NCBI GenBank assembly: GCA_051453625.1
Contig: JBOZIK010000001.1
Span: forward strand, 152,059,243 to 152,123,242
Direction: 5' to 3'
From: Welwitschia mirabilis
Lineage: Eukaryota > Gnetophyta > Gnetopsida > Welwitschiales
Length of the DNA stretch: 64,000 bases
Part shown: piece by piece, positions 35,161 to 47,960 of the stretch
Layout of the letters: the number at the start of each line of letters is the position of its first letter
Numbering within the stretch: position 1 is the stretch's first letter
Position numbers and translations under genes: made by a program
Notes under the pieces: generated by a model
Told to the model about the DNA's origin: nothing
The model's database searches: none
The model's input: the letters and a program-made list of their open reading frames with translations, nothing else

Positions 35161-35849
35161 GATCTATTTTAATTCAATATTTTGAATATAAACATAATAA
35201 AATCTAAAAATCAAAAATGGAAAAATTTATTTTTTTTTCCTTGAGACCTAAAAATATTAGTATTTTATGATGNNNNNNNNNNGTAGTTATATTTAAAAGG
35301 GTTATAATCTCTAAAAAGGATCTTTTATTATTTATTTTTAAAAAGTATTAACCCAAAAAATATTTTTAGCTTTTATTTTTGAGTTTTCATTTTTTATTTT
35401 CTTTTAATAAATTCTAATAAGCTATGTATTTTTCACTAAAAAGCTTATTTTCATCCATTTTAAGGGGTATAACCAATCATAATCTAAATTTTAGGGTATA
35501 TTTAAATATAATTTAAGCATTTCACATTTTTCTGACTCTTGTTATTGCTATTTTAAAAATCTATCTTAATTTGAAGTAAATCATGTAACAATGGTGCTAC
35601 AATGCCAAAAATGCACTATTTGTAGTACTGTTGTGTCATTATTCATAATAGTGCATGTTTCTATTCTTCTAAAGATCCTTTTTTTTAGCCTTTACACCTC
35701 ATTTTTGCATCAAATATTTTAAGAAGTGGGTTAAAAATTTATGTGATGTTTTTAAAGTGGGATAGTAAGGCTCTACTAGAATAACAATGAGTCATATTTT
35801 AACTTTTTTTTAAAAATATCTTCCTTAGTATTGTCTGCATCTTTTACAT
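35161..35849 (+). other. Element E region after integrase, no gene seen
   Basis: AT-rich, with a 10-N gap (35273-35282). A TGTAACAATGGTGCTACAATG stretch near 35585 and a TGTAGTACTGTTGTGTC stretch near 35614 look like ordinary untranslated sequence. Nothing else is recognisable. Confidence 0.5.
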
Positions 35850-36740
35850 ATTTTATGTTATAATTTTATTAGAGAAATCATTTGTTTTATTCTCTTTGCT
35901 ATATTTACTCTTAAAGATGATGAATTAGTTAAGGATTGTATGTGGGATTGGTTAATTAATCTAGATGATGCTTCATATTCTAGGAACACAATATCCATGT
36001 TTTTCTAAAAACTTCAGTTTGATGAAGAAGAAAATGTAGGAAATTCTAATGACCTTACCATTCAGAGGTCCCCTAGAGTAGTTTCTAATACCTTACTACA
36101 CTAGTGGTAGGAATTAATGGACTCGCACGCTTCTTTAGATATGGTATCATTGATCCTAGACAAATGTAATCTTAATTTTAGTCTTTATGCTAATGAATTT
36201 TCTATTAATCATCCTAGGCCATTTGATGTACCTATTATGTATTATATTATGTCTAATATTTTTGGTACTTTTTATATATCTCATGCATTTCCTAATATCG
36301 CAAGAATTCTTTAGCTATTTAAGCAAGGATGTGCTTCTCATATTCCTTATTTTATTCTTTTCCACATTTATCATGCATATTGGTCTTAGTATTTTGTTGC
36401 TATTCCTTTACCATTTAGAAAGTAATTACCAATTAATACCTTGAGTTTCATAGGAATTATTATATTAGATAACCTTCCCATTTCCCTACTAAGTTTAGAT
36501 AGCCTTAGAAAGTAAAAAGACTCTATAAGTATAAGTAGCAATAGTGGCTTCTAGACCTCAGCTTGAGTAACATGGTACTCCTCTAACTAGGTTGATCAGT
36601 TCTTAGATAGGATAGAATAGAAGATGCAGAGGCAATCCTAGTCTATTCATAGATTTACATTTTCATTTCATTCTATGACTCAATTATTCTTTGCTAGATG
36701 TAGATCGATGTAAGATCATGATGCAGCTTGATGTAATCTT
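35850..36740 (+). pseudogene. Possible remnant of an extra 3' ORF in element E
   Basis: Two short open stretches (36117-36314, 36187-36444) and the sequence to about 36740 read in one frame as a decayed protein once stops are ignored: LDKCNLNFSLYANEF, PFDVPIMYYIM, then a tail with DRIE-KMQRQS. The position after integrase and a hydrophilic tail resemble the extra ORFs of A and C, but I see no shared block with them. This may instead be chance. Confidence 0.3.
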
Positions 36741-39700
36741 TAGTATTCAATCACCATTGTTGAGCATGAGTATTATGATGGAAAAGGTAGTGGATCTTTA
36801 TTTCCTTATTACTAACATAGTCCTTAGTTATTTTATGTTTGTCTAGAGTAAAATCTTTCTTATGCTTCAATCCTATATTTATCAGTTTATTGTTTGTATA
36901 TAATGCTTGATGAATTTCTATATGATAGTGTATGTTTTTCATACATGAAATCTATGAGATTCACTTACTTATCTATACTATTTTATAATATAATGTTTTT
37001 GGTATGATTTTATTTTATCTAGCTTGTGTTTACATTTTTAAATATATTTTTAAAAATGAATAAAACTTAATAAAATTTAGCTTTAATTTTTTCTTAAATA
37101 AAATGTTGAAGTTTTTGATGCGTTTGCATTTATTTATCATATCTTGTAATATATATATATATTATTCTTTCATTATTATTGGTAATATTTCTTTTTATAT
37201 TATATTATTTATAAGACCACTATTCAAATCCACAATCATTTACTTAAGCTATAGACATCTCAATTATTAATTTGTAATGCTTAGGATGTGATGTAATCCT
37301 TATCATCAAGTGGATGATTAATGTCATTAGATATTTTATAATAGATATAATATCAAATCCTACAAATGAACATCTTAATTATTAGTAGGCTTCAATCCTA
37401 TTAGTATCACCAGTTGCATAAGCATACAAGGAGATTAGTTAGGGGATATAATGAAGCCTGAAGTTTGAATAGAATAAGGTATTAATAGTTAATATTTGGC
37501 ATTATAAGACTTAATTTAGAGGTAGTCTTGCACTTCTTAGATGAGAAAGATATTGGAAATTCACTGAGATTAAAATGATCAATTATGATCTAATTTGATG
37601 CTTTTTTGATACTTCCGATTAAAAGATTGAAATTAAGGATGAAAATGTAGATCACAGATGACTACTTTAATGTAGAAGAACTATAGATAATTCATAGTCC
37701 TTTTCACTCATCGTTTATCATCCTCTTATTGATGCAATGATTTTGAATCATTTTAAGACTAGGTGCATAATATTAGATGATATCAGAATCTTTTAAGACA
37801 TTAGTGCCTTAGAAAATTGCATTCTCGAAGTTATAGCTTATACGTTTAGAGTTATGTTTTAGTATAATTTGATGAGTTCATGTAATGTAATCATTAAAAG
37901 ATAAACTTGGATTAATTTTTAGTTTTAAAATTTTGGAAGTTCTTAATGAAACTACTTGTGAAATTGTAGCACTAATTGTAGGAGTAAAATGATGTTACAT
38001 TATCATGTGACAGTTTTGTCCACAAAGTTATGAATCACATGTTAATTGGATTTGGTTTTAAAACTCCTTAGCATGAAATAGAATCTATCATACCTATAAA
38101 GATCTTCTTTAATGATCAAATGCATAATACATTATTATTATGTCATTTTTATGTAAATTATACCATTCTTAAGCATTAAAAGAATATTTTCTATTATATT
38201 TCTCTCATTTTTCTTTTTTTAAGTTGATATTCTCTTTATATCAACTTTAGAAATCTTCTACATTATCCATTTACATCTGTTACTATCAACTAAATCCATT
38301 TTTACTCTTCTTCTAAACCCTTTCATATTACATTTTTCATTATCTTTTCTTCCATTTAAATTCATCTAGAGGGTATTACAAGGATCAACAAGTACACATA
38401 ATCAAATGGTGTAGAAGGATGTGAAGGCATTAAATCTTGTAAGAAATTGGATGGAAGATTAATGAAAAATATATGCATTCATTTAAAATCAATAAGTGTT
38501 CTTTTCTTTATGTTTTTCATCCTTTTAAGTACTTAATTTATGCAATTAGGTCATGATTTTCTTTCAATTTAGTTAGACTTTTATAGCTTATAAAAATAAT
38601 TAGTGCTAATTAGATTGTTGAACAATTATTACTTATCATATAATCTAAAATTTTGCATGTGTATCCACTCCTTGTAAAAATAAATCATGTCTTTTATTAT
38701 TCTTCTCTCTTCTTTCCTCCATTCTTTTCATTTTTATTACATTTCTCATGATTCCACCTTTTTTCCAAGGTAAGATGATGAATTTATATTTTATCCTTTT
38801 CAAGAGTAGTAGATTAATTTATAAATATAATTTTTATATTTATTTAAGATTTTAATTTTCTATTTATGCATGAATTCTTCTCTCTTTTTTTATCTTTCTC
38901 AAAATCAAAGTAGAATAGTTAATTTTAGTGCTTGTTTTGGCATAAGTCGTTTTCTGCAACTCTAATGATTTTGAAATTTTTTCAATAGTATCCTTGTATG
39001 ATTTAGAACCTTTCATTCATAAGGAGTCATAACCTCAATTTGGCCTTTATAAATCCCATTTTTAGCCATTTTTAGTCATGGTTCTAGTTTTACTTAGAAA
39101 ACCTTTTGAACTATTAAATCTTTTTCCCCTAATTTTGCATAGTGAATTTCTCTATCATTTGTAATGTATTTTTAGAAATTAAAAATCCTATCTAGCATTA
39201 GTTTTGGAGTAGTTTCAAAATATGTAATACATTTTTTCTGAAGTTTTATAGTTTTCTTAATATTTTCAGTTAAAATAAAATTGATTGCCTTTTTTTGCAT
39301 TTTTCTAAATAAACCATTTTTCTTGGTTGCAACCAATTATGCTTGATATTGAATATTTAGTTTTAGAAACCTATTCTAGAATATGTTCTAGGTAATTTAA
39401 ATGTTTTAAAATGTTTTAAGTTAATTTTTTGAATTTTTTTCTCTCCATTTTCTCTCTCCTCTTCATTTCTACTCTTTCCACTAGTTAAAATAGGTTGAAA
39501 TTAACTAGGCATTACTTTGATTTAATGAACATTCTTATACTAGCTTGTATTAATTACTGGTTGAATTGAATCCTAATTTAGATATTTTAATGTCTTTATA
39601 ATTTATTTTCAGCTAATTAAATATTTATCTTTCAAGTCAAATGTATCATAATTTAGTGAAAATCTTATTATTATTAAATAGTTTGCCTAGTCAATTTGAA

Positions 39701-40770
39701 GAAATAGCTTTACAAATATTATATTTTGATTCTAAATTGATGTATATTTTACATAGAATGCAATAAGATGTTGTAATCACCTAATTACATCCATATGATA
39801 TCAATTCAAGTAGTTAAATTTTCAAGAAGAATTATTTTTATATATGAAAATGACTTAGGTAAATTTAACTATTTAAACTCCTTTGCTTATTCAAATGAAT
39901 TATAAATCATCTTTAGAATCTTATAAATGTTCATAGAAGACTACTTCATTTCCTTGTTTACGTTGTATGAATTTATGCTTTTATGTATTTAGTTTCTTTC
40001 ATGATTATTCTAAGTCATCCGTGTTTAATTAGTAGTATATCACCTAAGAGAAATAGTTATATATCCCATGAAGTAATAGCTTGATAAAGAAATGCTAATA
40101 TTTCCATATGAATTCATCTCAATTATTCTATCAGTTTGATATTGTGTGCTTTCACTATATGTGCAAATTGACCTAAGAGATTTCTTTATACTTTAATTTA
40201 AACTATTTTTTACTTAATTTTCTTTTCCTAATTTAAATTATCATGTTAAGTACATATTTGTTTTTGTGAATCTCAGAGCGTGGTATCCTTATTTTAAAAA
40301 TAAGTTTTTACTTTGTTCTAAAACTAAAAATATTTACAAGGAAATATACAATCTTGTTTTATTCTCTTGAAATTTATTTGAATTAATATAACTAAAAATT
40401 CAAAATAAATTTTGAATTTACTCTAAATATTTTGCTAATTTTTCAAACTAACATTAATAGTTTCCTAGAATCTAATGTATTACCAATTGTAAATTCTAAT
40501 ATAACTTTAGTTTTGAAAAGCAAATTGAAAGACCAATATGTATTCCTTTAGATAAAGCCTCATATTTTTCATATTATTTTTGCACTATAATTTAATACTA
40601 CATGATCTTCTTATTGCACACCTAGTTGGAAAGATAAAAACTAATTTTCCCATTTCCTTATTTTTTTTCTAAATCATTAAAGTACATAATATTATTCTAA
40701 TATTTAAGAACTATTAATATTTAAATTGATTCATTAAGAATTATTTTTATTTAGATCTTAGTTTGTCTAG
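36741..40770. other. Unassigned AT-rich stretch, no gene seen
   Basis: About 4 kb without a usable frame on either strand. The texture (runs of T, pyrimidine-rich stretches at 38690-38740 and 39430-39480, a CCAAGGTAAG at 38766-38775) is that of LTR or leader sequence of another retroelement. A GGGTATTACA at 38372-38381 would be the reverse of a TGTAATACCC LTR start, but no partner copy is in the window. Confidence 0.4.
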
Positions 40771-41832
40771 TTTTATTATGCATATTTATGCAATATTTAC
40801 ATCCTTAGTAGAATCCTGTTAATCACAAATAATAATGCACAAACAAAACATACTAATATAGATGGGAGTTGACCCAAATGTCGTAATCTGTTGAAGGCCA
40901 AAGTAGAAAATAAGAGAGTTACTTTATAAAGCGAAATACTTGTACCTTAATTTATAGAAATCACTTGTAATGCATGAAAGTAAAGTAAAACACACTTGTG
41001 TAAAGATAATCTAAGAAAAGAAAATAATAATGCATTTAATTTAAACTAACTAAGCACAACCTTATTAAAGGTTTCTTTGATAACCTATATCACTAGAGAA
41101 ACTATTATCAGATCAAAAGCAACATAAGCTATGAGGATGAGAAATGACCATATATTAAAAGCATAAAAGGAAATGTTTTTGTATTAAGAATTGAACAAAA
41201 TCCATGTTACAAAGTAGCCAAACCTCAATGGAAGAAACACTGCTCAATACCAAGGGAACATATCTCTTAAACTACGAGATGGGTATCTAGCCCTTTGATC
41301 TTCTATTATGAGAATCTCATGTGTAAACAAAGACAAGCAAGAGTTAAAGGCGAGATCTCTATTTACTGACTAAAACACATAACAATAAAGAAAGAAAGGC
41401 ACAATAAAATGTAACATTCATACAAGGGAAAAACAAAAATACAAGTGGTGAAAATTTGGTCAATATTTAGTACAAATGTTACAACAATGATATTTGATGA
41501 GTTATTTCGATGATAGAGGAGATGATGCCATCTCATAATCAATCCACACTAGCTATTAGATAGACTTTAATTAGTTACTTAAACAATGAGGTGGATAATA
41601 GCCTTTAATAATTCTTTGATTATTAAATCATCCCCAGTGTTTGAAGGAAGTTATCTTCAAAAATGTAATGTATTCATATTTGTTCAGAATGCTATAGATT
41701 ATCATGGAGATTTTCACGTTTTCATCCTTTTTATCTTAGTTTTTTAATATCATGAAAATCAAGTATTACCTATTTATTCACCTATAANNNNNNNNNNNNN
41801 NNNNNNNNNNNNNNNNNNNNNNNNNNNNNNNN
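40771..41832 (-). repeat. Element C 3' LTR
   Basis: Pairs with 53260-54343 from TATTTATGCAATATTTACAT onward through AGCATAAAAGGAAATGTTTT and beyond. The inner end falls in a 64-N gap (41788-41851); 41832 is estimated from the length of the other copy. By eye about one base in six differs between the two LTRs in the stretch after 41157, so the insertion is old. The outer terminal TG is mutated to TT. Confidence 0.8.
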
Positions 41833-41851
41833 NNNNNNNNNNNNNNNNNNN

Positions 41852-42361
41852 CTTGTTAGTACCTAACAAAATCAGGTGGTAAACCATGTTTGTAAGTCAA
41901 CTTATTAGATAATAAAATAGCTAGAATACCTAAGGAAATTATCTCAAAAAGATTTGTAGAAACTACAGAGATATAAATTACATTTTTAAAAATTAGAGAA
42001 AAATAAATAAACACTTGCTAGAATCTCATCAGTCAGTTGTACGAATTGTTATCCAGATGATGGAGGGAATGATAGTCTTAGAAAGAAATTTTCAAGTATG
42101 AAACCTACAATAGAATTTTTATTTTTATAGATAATTAGTTAAGTGTATAAAACATCCCCCACTAAAATAAATAGTCAAGAATAAAAAATTTTCCCAAGTA
42201 CAAATACATGATCATCATAAGAATCAGAAGATAATCACATAAAATCAAAGAAAATGAATACACCATGCTGGAAAAATGACATGTCTATATATCAAAAAAG
42301 AGTTTTTCGGTACAAAAAGTATAGAAGGGAATATACAAAATAAAATATAAAATCACTTCCC
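41852..42361 (-). other. Element C 3' untranslated region with G-rich tract
   Basis: Aligns with 30574-31117 of A. The minus strand has AGTGGGGGATGTT (42163-42151) at the same distance from the LTR as the G tract of A, and a GTTATCCAGATGATGG motif near 42049. No open frame. Confidence 0.65.
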
Positions 42362-44530
42362 TCATTTATACATGATGAACTGGGGCTCAACAGCTGGTTC
42401 AAAAGTAGGATAAAAAGAAGGAGAATGCTCAGGATTTGTAGGGAAACAAATATCTAGAGATGTTTAGATGGATATGAATATCTCATATTTTTTTAGATAC
42501 AAACTGCCTCAGGAATATCTATAGTTACACTCTACTTAATGAAGATAATAAATTAGTGCATATTAACCATCTAGTTCTAAGTGTGCTGTACTCTACTTTG
42601 AATGGATTAGATCCACTACTCAACTATCTACTCAAGAGTCTAGCTCCTTTGATCAAGTGCTTTGATACCTCTGTTCACAAAACCTCTAACAGTCTTAGTG
42701 GTCTTAGCCAAGAGAGCCTAGATCTACTCTAGAGTGGCTTCAATAGCATATCTATATACTTAAGATCTCCCTACCTCGTCTGAAACTTGTATATCCATAT
42801 CCTATAGGTAGTGAGTNNNNNNNNNNNNNNNNNNNNNNNNNNNNNNNNNNNNNNNNNNNNNNNNNNNNNNNNNNNNNNNNNNNNNNNNNNNNNNNNNNNN
42901 NNNNNNNNNNNNNNNNNNNNNNNNNNNNNNNNNNNNNNNNNNNNNNNNNNNNNNNNNNNNNNNNNNNNNNNNNNNNNNNNNNNNNNNNNNNNNNNNNNNN
43001 NNNNNNNNNNNNNNNNNNNNNNNNNNNNNNNNNNNNNNNNNNNNNNNNNNNNNNNNNNNNNNNNNNNNNNNNNNNNNNNNNNNNNNNNNNNNNNNNNNNN
43101 NNNNNNNNNNNNNNNNNNNNNNNNNNNNNNNNNNNNNNNNNNNNNNNNNNNNNNNNNNNNNNNNNNNNNNNNNNNNNNNNNNNNNNNNNNNNNNNNNNNN
43201 NNNNNNNNNNNNNNNNNNNNNNNNNNNNNNNNNNNNNNNNNNNNNNNNNNNNNNNNNNNNNNNNNNNNNNNNNNNNNNNNNNNNNNNNNNNNNNNNNNNN
43301 NNNNNNNNNNNNNNNNNNNNNNNNNNNNNNNNNNNNNNNNNNNNNNNNNNNNNNNNNNNNNNNNNNNNNNNNNNNNNNNNNNNNNNNNNNNNNNNNNNNN
43401 NNNNNNNNNNNNNNNNNNNNNNNNNNNNNNNNNNNNNNNNNNNNNNNNNNNNNNNNNNNNNNNNNNNNNNNNNNNNNNNNNNNNNNNNNNNNNNNNNNNN
43501 NNNNNNNNNNNNNNNNNNNNNNNNNNNNNNNNNNNNNNNNNNNNNNNNNNNNNNNNNNNNNNNNNNNNNNNNNNNNNNNNNNNNNNNNNNNNNNNNNNNN
43601 NNNNNNNNNNNNNNNNNNNNNNNNNNNNNNNNNNNNNNNNNNNNNNNNNNNNNNNNNNNNNNNNNNNNNNNNNNNNNNNNNNNNNNNNNNNNNNNNNNNN
43701 NNNNNNNNNNNNNNNTAAGAGGAGGTATGGATAGATAATTACATGAAGGTTTTATGTCTCTATCTTGGATCTGAGTCTCCTCTAGATAAAAGTTGGTAAG
43801 TCCATCTACTCCTTCTAGTAAAAAGATGCCAAGATTATAGATGTGCAACTAGAGCTTGATTGTTATGAAATGATGGACTGATGTTATGAATTAGTTCTCT
43901 CTATAGTACTTTGTAAGAAGGGGTTAGTTGAGTAACATTTATCCCCTGTTAATCCATAGTTTATTCAGCTGGTATGTATAAAATGGTACTATAGGCTTGA
44001 CACTCCTTTGTCCCATCAGCTAAATAAATGTGCATACTCCTAAGCCCTTCAAGATTTGTGATGACTATAATGTGGGATGGGATTATGACTATCTCATAAT
44101 CTTGTTTGAAGAAGACAATAATGTCTTAAAGCTGACCACAAGCATCAAGTCGCCTCTCTATGTGCATGATATCAGAGAACTCTCTTATCTATAACACATA
44201 ATAAGATTTATATGGATCTATGATCTAATGAAACCATAAATTTTTTAGCTTTCAACCTACCTCAGGCTTTATATGGCTTATGAAATCTCCGAAATGTTGC
44301 TCAACATGGATGCTAGCAGTTTGTATACTCAAAGATCGATGGTGTCAATGTGACAGAGGAGCAGGCTCCACATGCTTGATCTCTGGCTCTACCAAAGGGC
44401 CTATTTCTAACTATACAACCTTATCTTTAGCCTCAGCTTGTCTAGCTATAGGGCCTACTCAATTGAAAACACAAAAATCATCATGTGAAAATAGCGAAAC
44501 AAGTTGAAAACATTACATGGATGCATAATA
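42362..44530 (-). pseudogene. Element C extra 3' ORF (ORF2), interrupted by an 899-N gap
   Basis: The N-terminal part (about 44460-44230) reads HVEQHFGDFISHIKPEVG, against YVERYFGNFISYIKIKVD in A. The central block (44225-43950) has IKSYYVL, MHIERRLDACG, DYEIVIIPSHIIVIT, and a later block (about 43800) FTRRSRWTYQLL. After the gap (42817-43715) the tail HSPSFYPTFEPAVEP ends at a TGA at 42364-42362. Repeated Gln-to-stop changes break the frame. The role in the element is unknown; such ORFs have been called env-like in Athila elements, but I see no signal peptide or membrane segment. Confidence 0.6.
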
Positions 44531-46740
44531 ATAATCCTTAAAATCGACGAAAAACTAGCAAAAATATTAAAAATATGTCTTGCCCATATTAAAAAGTGTA
44601 ATACATCCCAAATTGCCTAAACATAAGAGAGAAAGGAGAAAAACATGAAAAGTGAAAAATCTATAATTTTAGTGGGCCTCACATGAAGTAAAAATTTGAA
44701 GTTCTCAAACAAAAAATCTAATCTAGAAAAGTCATAGAACATGTCAAATTAATCGATTTTGTCTAAAGGACTACTATGTTTTAACTTATGGTTTTTGATA
44801 AAACAAGTGTGAAATGTGAAAATCTGAAAATACCTCATAATACATAAAAATGTTCATAACTCAAAAAATATGGAGTGAAGTTCAAATCCATAAGTCCTAA
44901 AATAAAGAGTGTGAAAAATAAAATATATACATGAAAACTGAGCATTAAAGGCTAAGAAAGAGGAGAAAAAAATGAAACATAGGAGGAGAGAGAAACATAT
45001 CTCATTTTTGTAAATCTAGTAAAAACTCATAAATCTGGTAATGAAATTGAGTGGAATAAGTTCTAGAGTGCTAATACTAGTAGAGGGATCATTGTCTCTC
45101 AAAATAATGAAGAAAAATGATAGGAAAATGAGGAAAAAGTGTTTAGTCCATGGTTTTATTGCATTGTATCCTAGTTATATCATCTAGACAATAGCCTTAT
45201 GATGACTCTTAGGGAAAAATTAGACCATCATTTGACTAGTGTCATCTAGATGACTAGGTAAATAATGTGACATAAAAAGCATTTTTAAGTAAAAGGTCTT
45301 CTAGAAAACTTAGGCTTAGATATGATCATTTAAGTAGCAGTTTTGAAAAGAAAAATATAGAAAGATAGAAAATCACATAAAAATCAAGAAAAACAAAGGA
45401 AAAAGAATAAACACATAAGAAAAAAAAATTAAGATTGAAGAAAATAGACTATCTAAGTTAAAACCTATAAGAAAAACTACATGAACATGCTCAAACATAA
45501 AACAAAAGTAAGATAAACTTAGAACTCTCTAAGCTATAAGAGAACTCATAAAAACTCAAAAAGGGAAAGATGTTTTTAAAAAAAAAATTTAAGGCTTTTT
45601 TGGAAAAATGATTTAACATGATCAAATAACAAGGAAACTAATAAATCATTAAGGTCCTATGAAAGAGATAAGAAGATGTAAAAATGACTTTGAAAACCTA
45701 AAATCAAAATCCAAAGAAGAATAAAGTGAAAATGAATAGAAACAACAAGGAGAAGATATTTTACCTATCCTAAGTACTAACCTAGAAAACTCCCAAAGAA
45801 GACATCATAAGGTTACTTAAGTAAATATGCATAACAAAATGTATACACTTTATAAAGTTCACTAGAAAAGGCAATGGTTATGACGATAGTCAAAGCTTTA
45901 AGTGTATATAACAATGAATGTCAAAATCAAAAGTTACTTAAAAATGAACTCACCTACTCTCACCTCATAAACTCATCAAAATATTTAAAAGTGAAATGAC
46001 CTGGTGGAAATACTATGAGTCTAAGAAACAAGCAGTGCCTCTAATGATACTAGGAATATCACTGATTCCTAACCACAAAGTTTTATTTGTTTTTCTATGA
46101 TGAAATGAGTGCAACCACTATCAGAGGAGTAGGGACCCATGAAGAATATTCAACTGATCCCCTTAGTGGAGTTCCCATAACTACTAACATTGCTAAATAT
46201 TTCTTTTAAAAATATTTACCCTAGTGTTGTAGAACATCATGATGACCATGTATTTTTCTTTAAAGCACAAAATATAATAGCTCATGGTCATTATCTCTCT
46301 CTCTCTCTCTTCTTTCTCTATCTCTTTCTTCTTTTTTTTTATAATTTCCAAATGATCACATAATTAAAAAAGATGAAGGTAAATAAGTGAGATAAAAGAC
46401 AAAAAAAAAAAAATACTCCTAAACAATCTAAGACTTTAACACCATTGAAAAAAATACAAAAAACCAAGGCATATTCTTTAACAAGAAGTTCATATACATG
46501 GAAATTTCTCAAGATTGGGTGAATCCAATCTTATTACTTGTAAATCCCCAAATATAAAACTAGTCATAAAGCTTCATAAAGTAATATACAAGTAAAGTTT
46601 AAAAGATGATCAGGTAATATAATAATATTAACAAAAGGAATAAGCTAAGAGAGAAGTTAGATGATGATAAGAAGGAAGTCCTTCTAATCGAGGGAAACCT
46701 AAAAACAAGTGCTTCTATTATGTTCATTATTACATCTAAA
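44531..46740 (-). other. Element C 3' region between integrase and extra ORF
   Basis: No open frame of note. It aligns with A 16551-19459 and partly with B 22400-23760. It includes a short TC tract on + (46294-46311), homologous to the long GA tract of A, and GTCATC...GATGAC-type motifs around 45176-45262. The + strand frame at 44280-44507 belongs to the opposite strand of the extra ORF and is a shadow. Confidence 0.7.
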
Positions 46741-47960
46741 GATCCTTCATATAATTTTAACCGTTACCCATTAACCTTCTAAATCTCTCTATTCTCTAAG
46801 ATTAAAACTTTAAGTGAGCTATTAAGATGCATTTTCTCTATAAGATAAGGACCTAACCATTTAAAGGTCAACTTGTTATTCACAAGATGAATCCTATTGT
46901 TATATAACAAGACAAGTTGATGGAGTTCAAACTTTTTATGAAAAATCTTTTTATTATGTTTGAACTTATCTTAGGCTTTATGGATTGATTGATGACATAT
47001 TGCATGCGTTTTTTTTTTATTAAAATGGTCTAATTGGGCTAATCTATATTTAAGGTTTTCATCAAAGTTTACAAGATTAAGTTGATGTGATGCACAATAA
47101 GAATTATAACATTCTTTAACTGATAAAACACACACTTTATCGTATACTAGTTTGTAAGGTGAAAAATTAAGAGAAGTACACCAATTATTAAGTAAGCCTA
47201 AAGTACATAATTAAGTCTAGAAGATTAAGAACTTTTATTAACAGAGACAATTCTTTATAGCATTTTATTTATTTCTCTATTAGCATTTTTAATTTGTTTA
47301 TTACTTTGAGGATGATAAGCATTAGTAACTCTATGTTCTATACCAATGGAAAAAAAAAAGTTTCTTAAAAATTTAATTAATGAAATAAGTACCCTAATCA
47401 CTAATGATAACTCTATAAAAAATAAATCTATAAAAAATATGAGTTCTAAGAAAATGATATACAATTTAGACATTATTCAAAGAAGTAGGTATGACTTCAA
47501 CCCATTTAATCACATAATCCACAACCACTAAAATGTAATTTTTATCAAAAGAAGGTGGATGAATAGGGCCTATAAAATTAATACCATGACAATCAAAAGG
47601 ATCATACTTAAGAATAGGTCTAAGGGACATTTCCTATGAATGAATAAGACTACCATAACACTGACAAGAATTACACCTTCTAGCAAAATCAAATGAATCA
47701 TAAAAAAGAGAAGGCTAGTAAAAACCAGAATAAAGAATATTCATTGTAGTTGTATGTCCTCTAAAATGTCCTCTATAAACACCACTATGATAAAGATAAA
47801 GGATCTTAGTTATCTCCTAATTAGGCATATATTTTCTCATGATTTGATCTTTACACATACAGTACAAATGTGGCTTGATCCACTCATAGTCACCTATCCT
47901 ATGGAGAAAAGGTTGCATTAGTTATAGGTCTAATTTAATGGCATTTTCATGGTTATAAGA
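46741..47960 (-). pseudogene. pol: Element C integrase (broken, catalytic Glu replaced by Lys)
   Basis: From the right: pre-integrase EPH and DQIM blocks (about 47880-47830), zinc region LYHSGVYRGHFRG (about 47800-47760), CDFA-C-SCQCYGSL, a WVIDYV-KW first-Asp block, second Asp with ISD at about 47399 followed by a Gln-to-stop, SIGIEHRVTNAYHPQSN and NANREINKML (47473-47255). The D-x35-E position (47290-47288) is AAA, Lys. The C-terminal barrel (46940-46830) reads SLNSINL then KW-GPYL. The + strand frame 47346-47531 is a shadow. Confidence 0.85.

Larger units (their letters stand above)
32389..36740 (+). mobile_element. Ty3/gypsy element E, 5' part missing
   Basis: Pol remnants on + (RT, RNase H, integrase) followed by a degenerate 3' region. 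The sequence begins inside the segment just before RT, directly at the end of A's LTR, with no LTR, primer site, gag or protease. I infer that A inserted into E and that E's 5' half lies left of A, outside the window. The right limit is not defined; no 3' LTR was recognised before element C. Confidence 0.7.

Noticed and set aside
38372-38381. GGGTATTACA as the end of a minus-strand chromovirus LTR (TGTAATACCC start)
   Set aside because: Only a ten-base resemblance; no second copy, primer site or coding sequence of that lineage in the window.
44280-44507. 75-codon + strand frame with many Cys residues
   Set aside because: It lies on the opposite strand of element C's extra ORF, and alignment with A supports the minus-strand reading.
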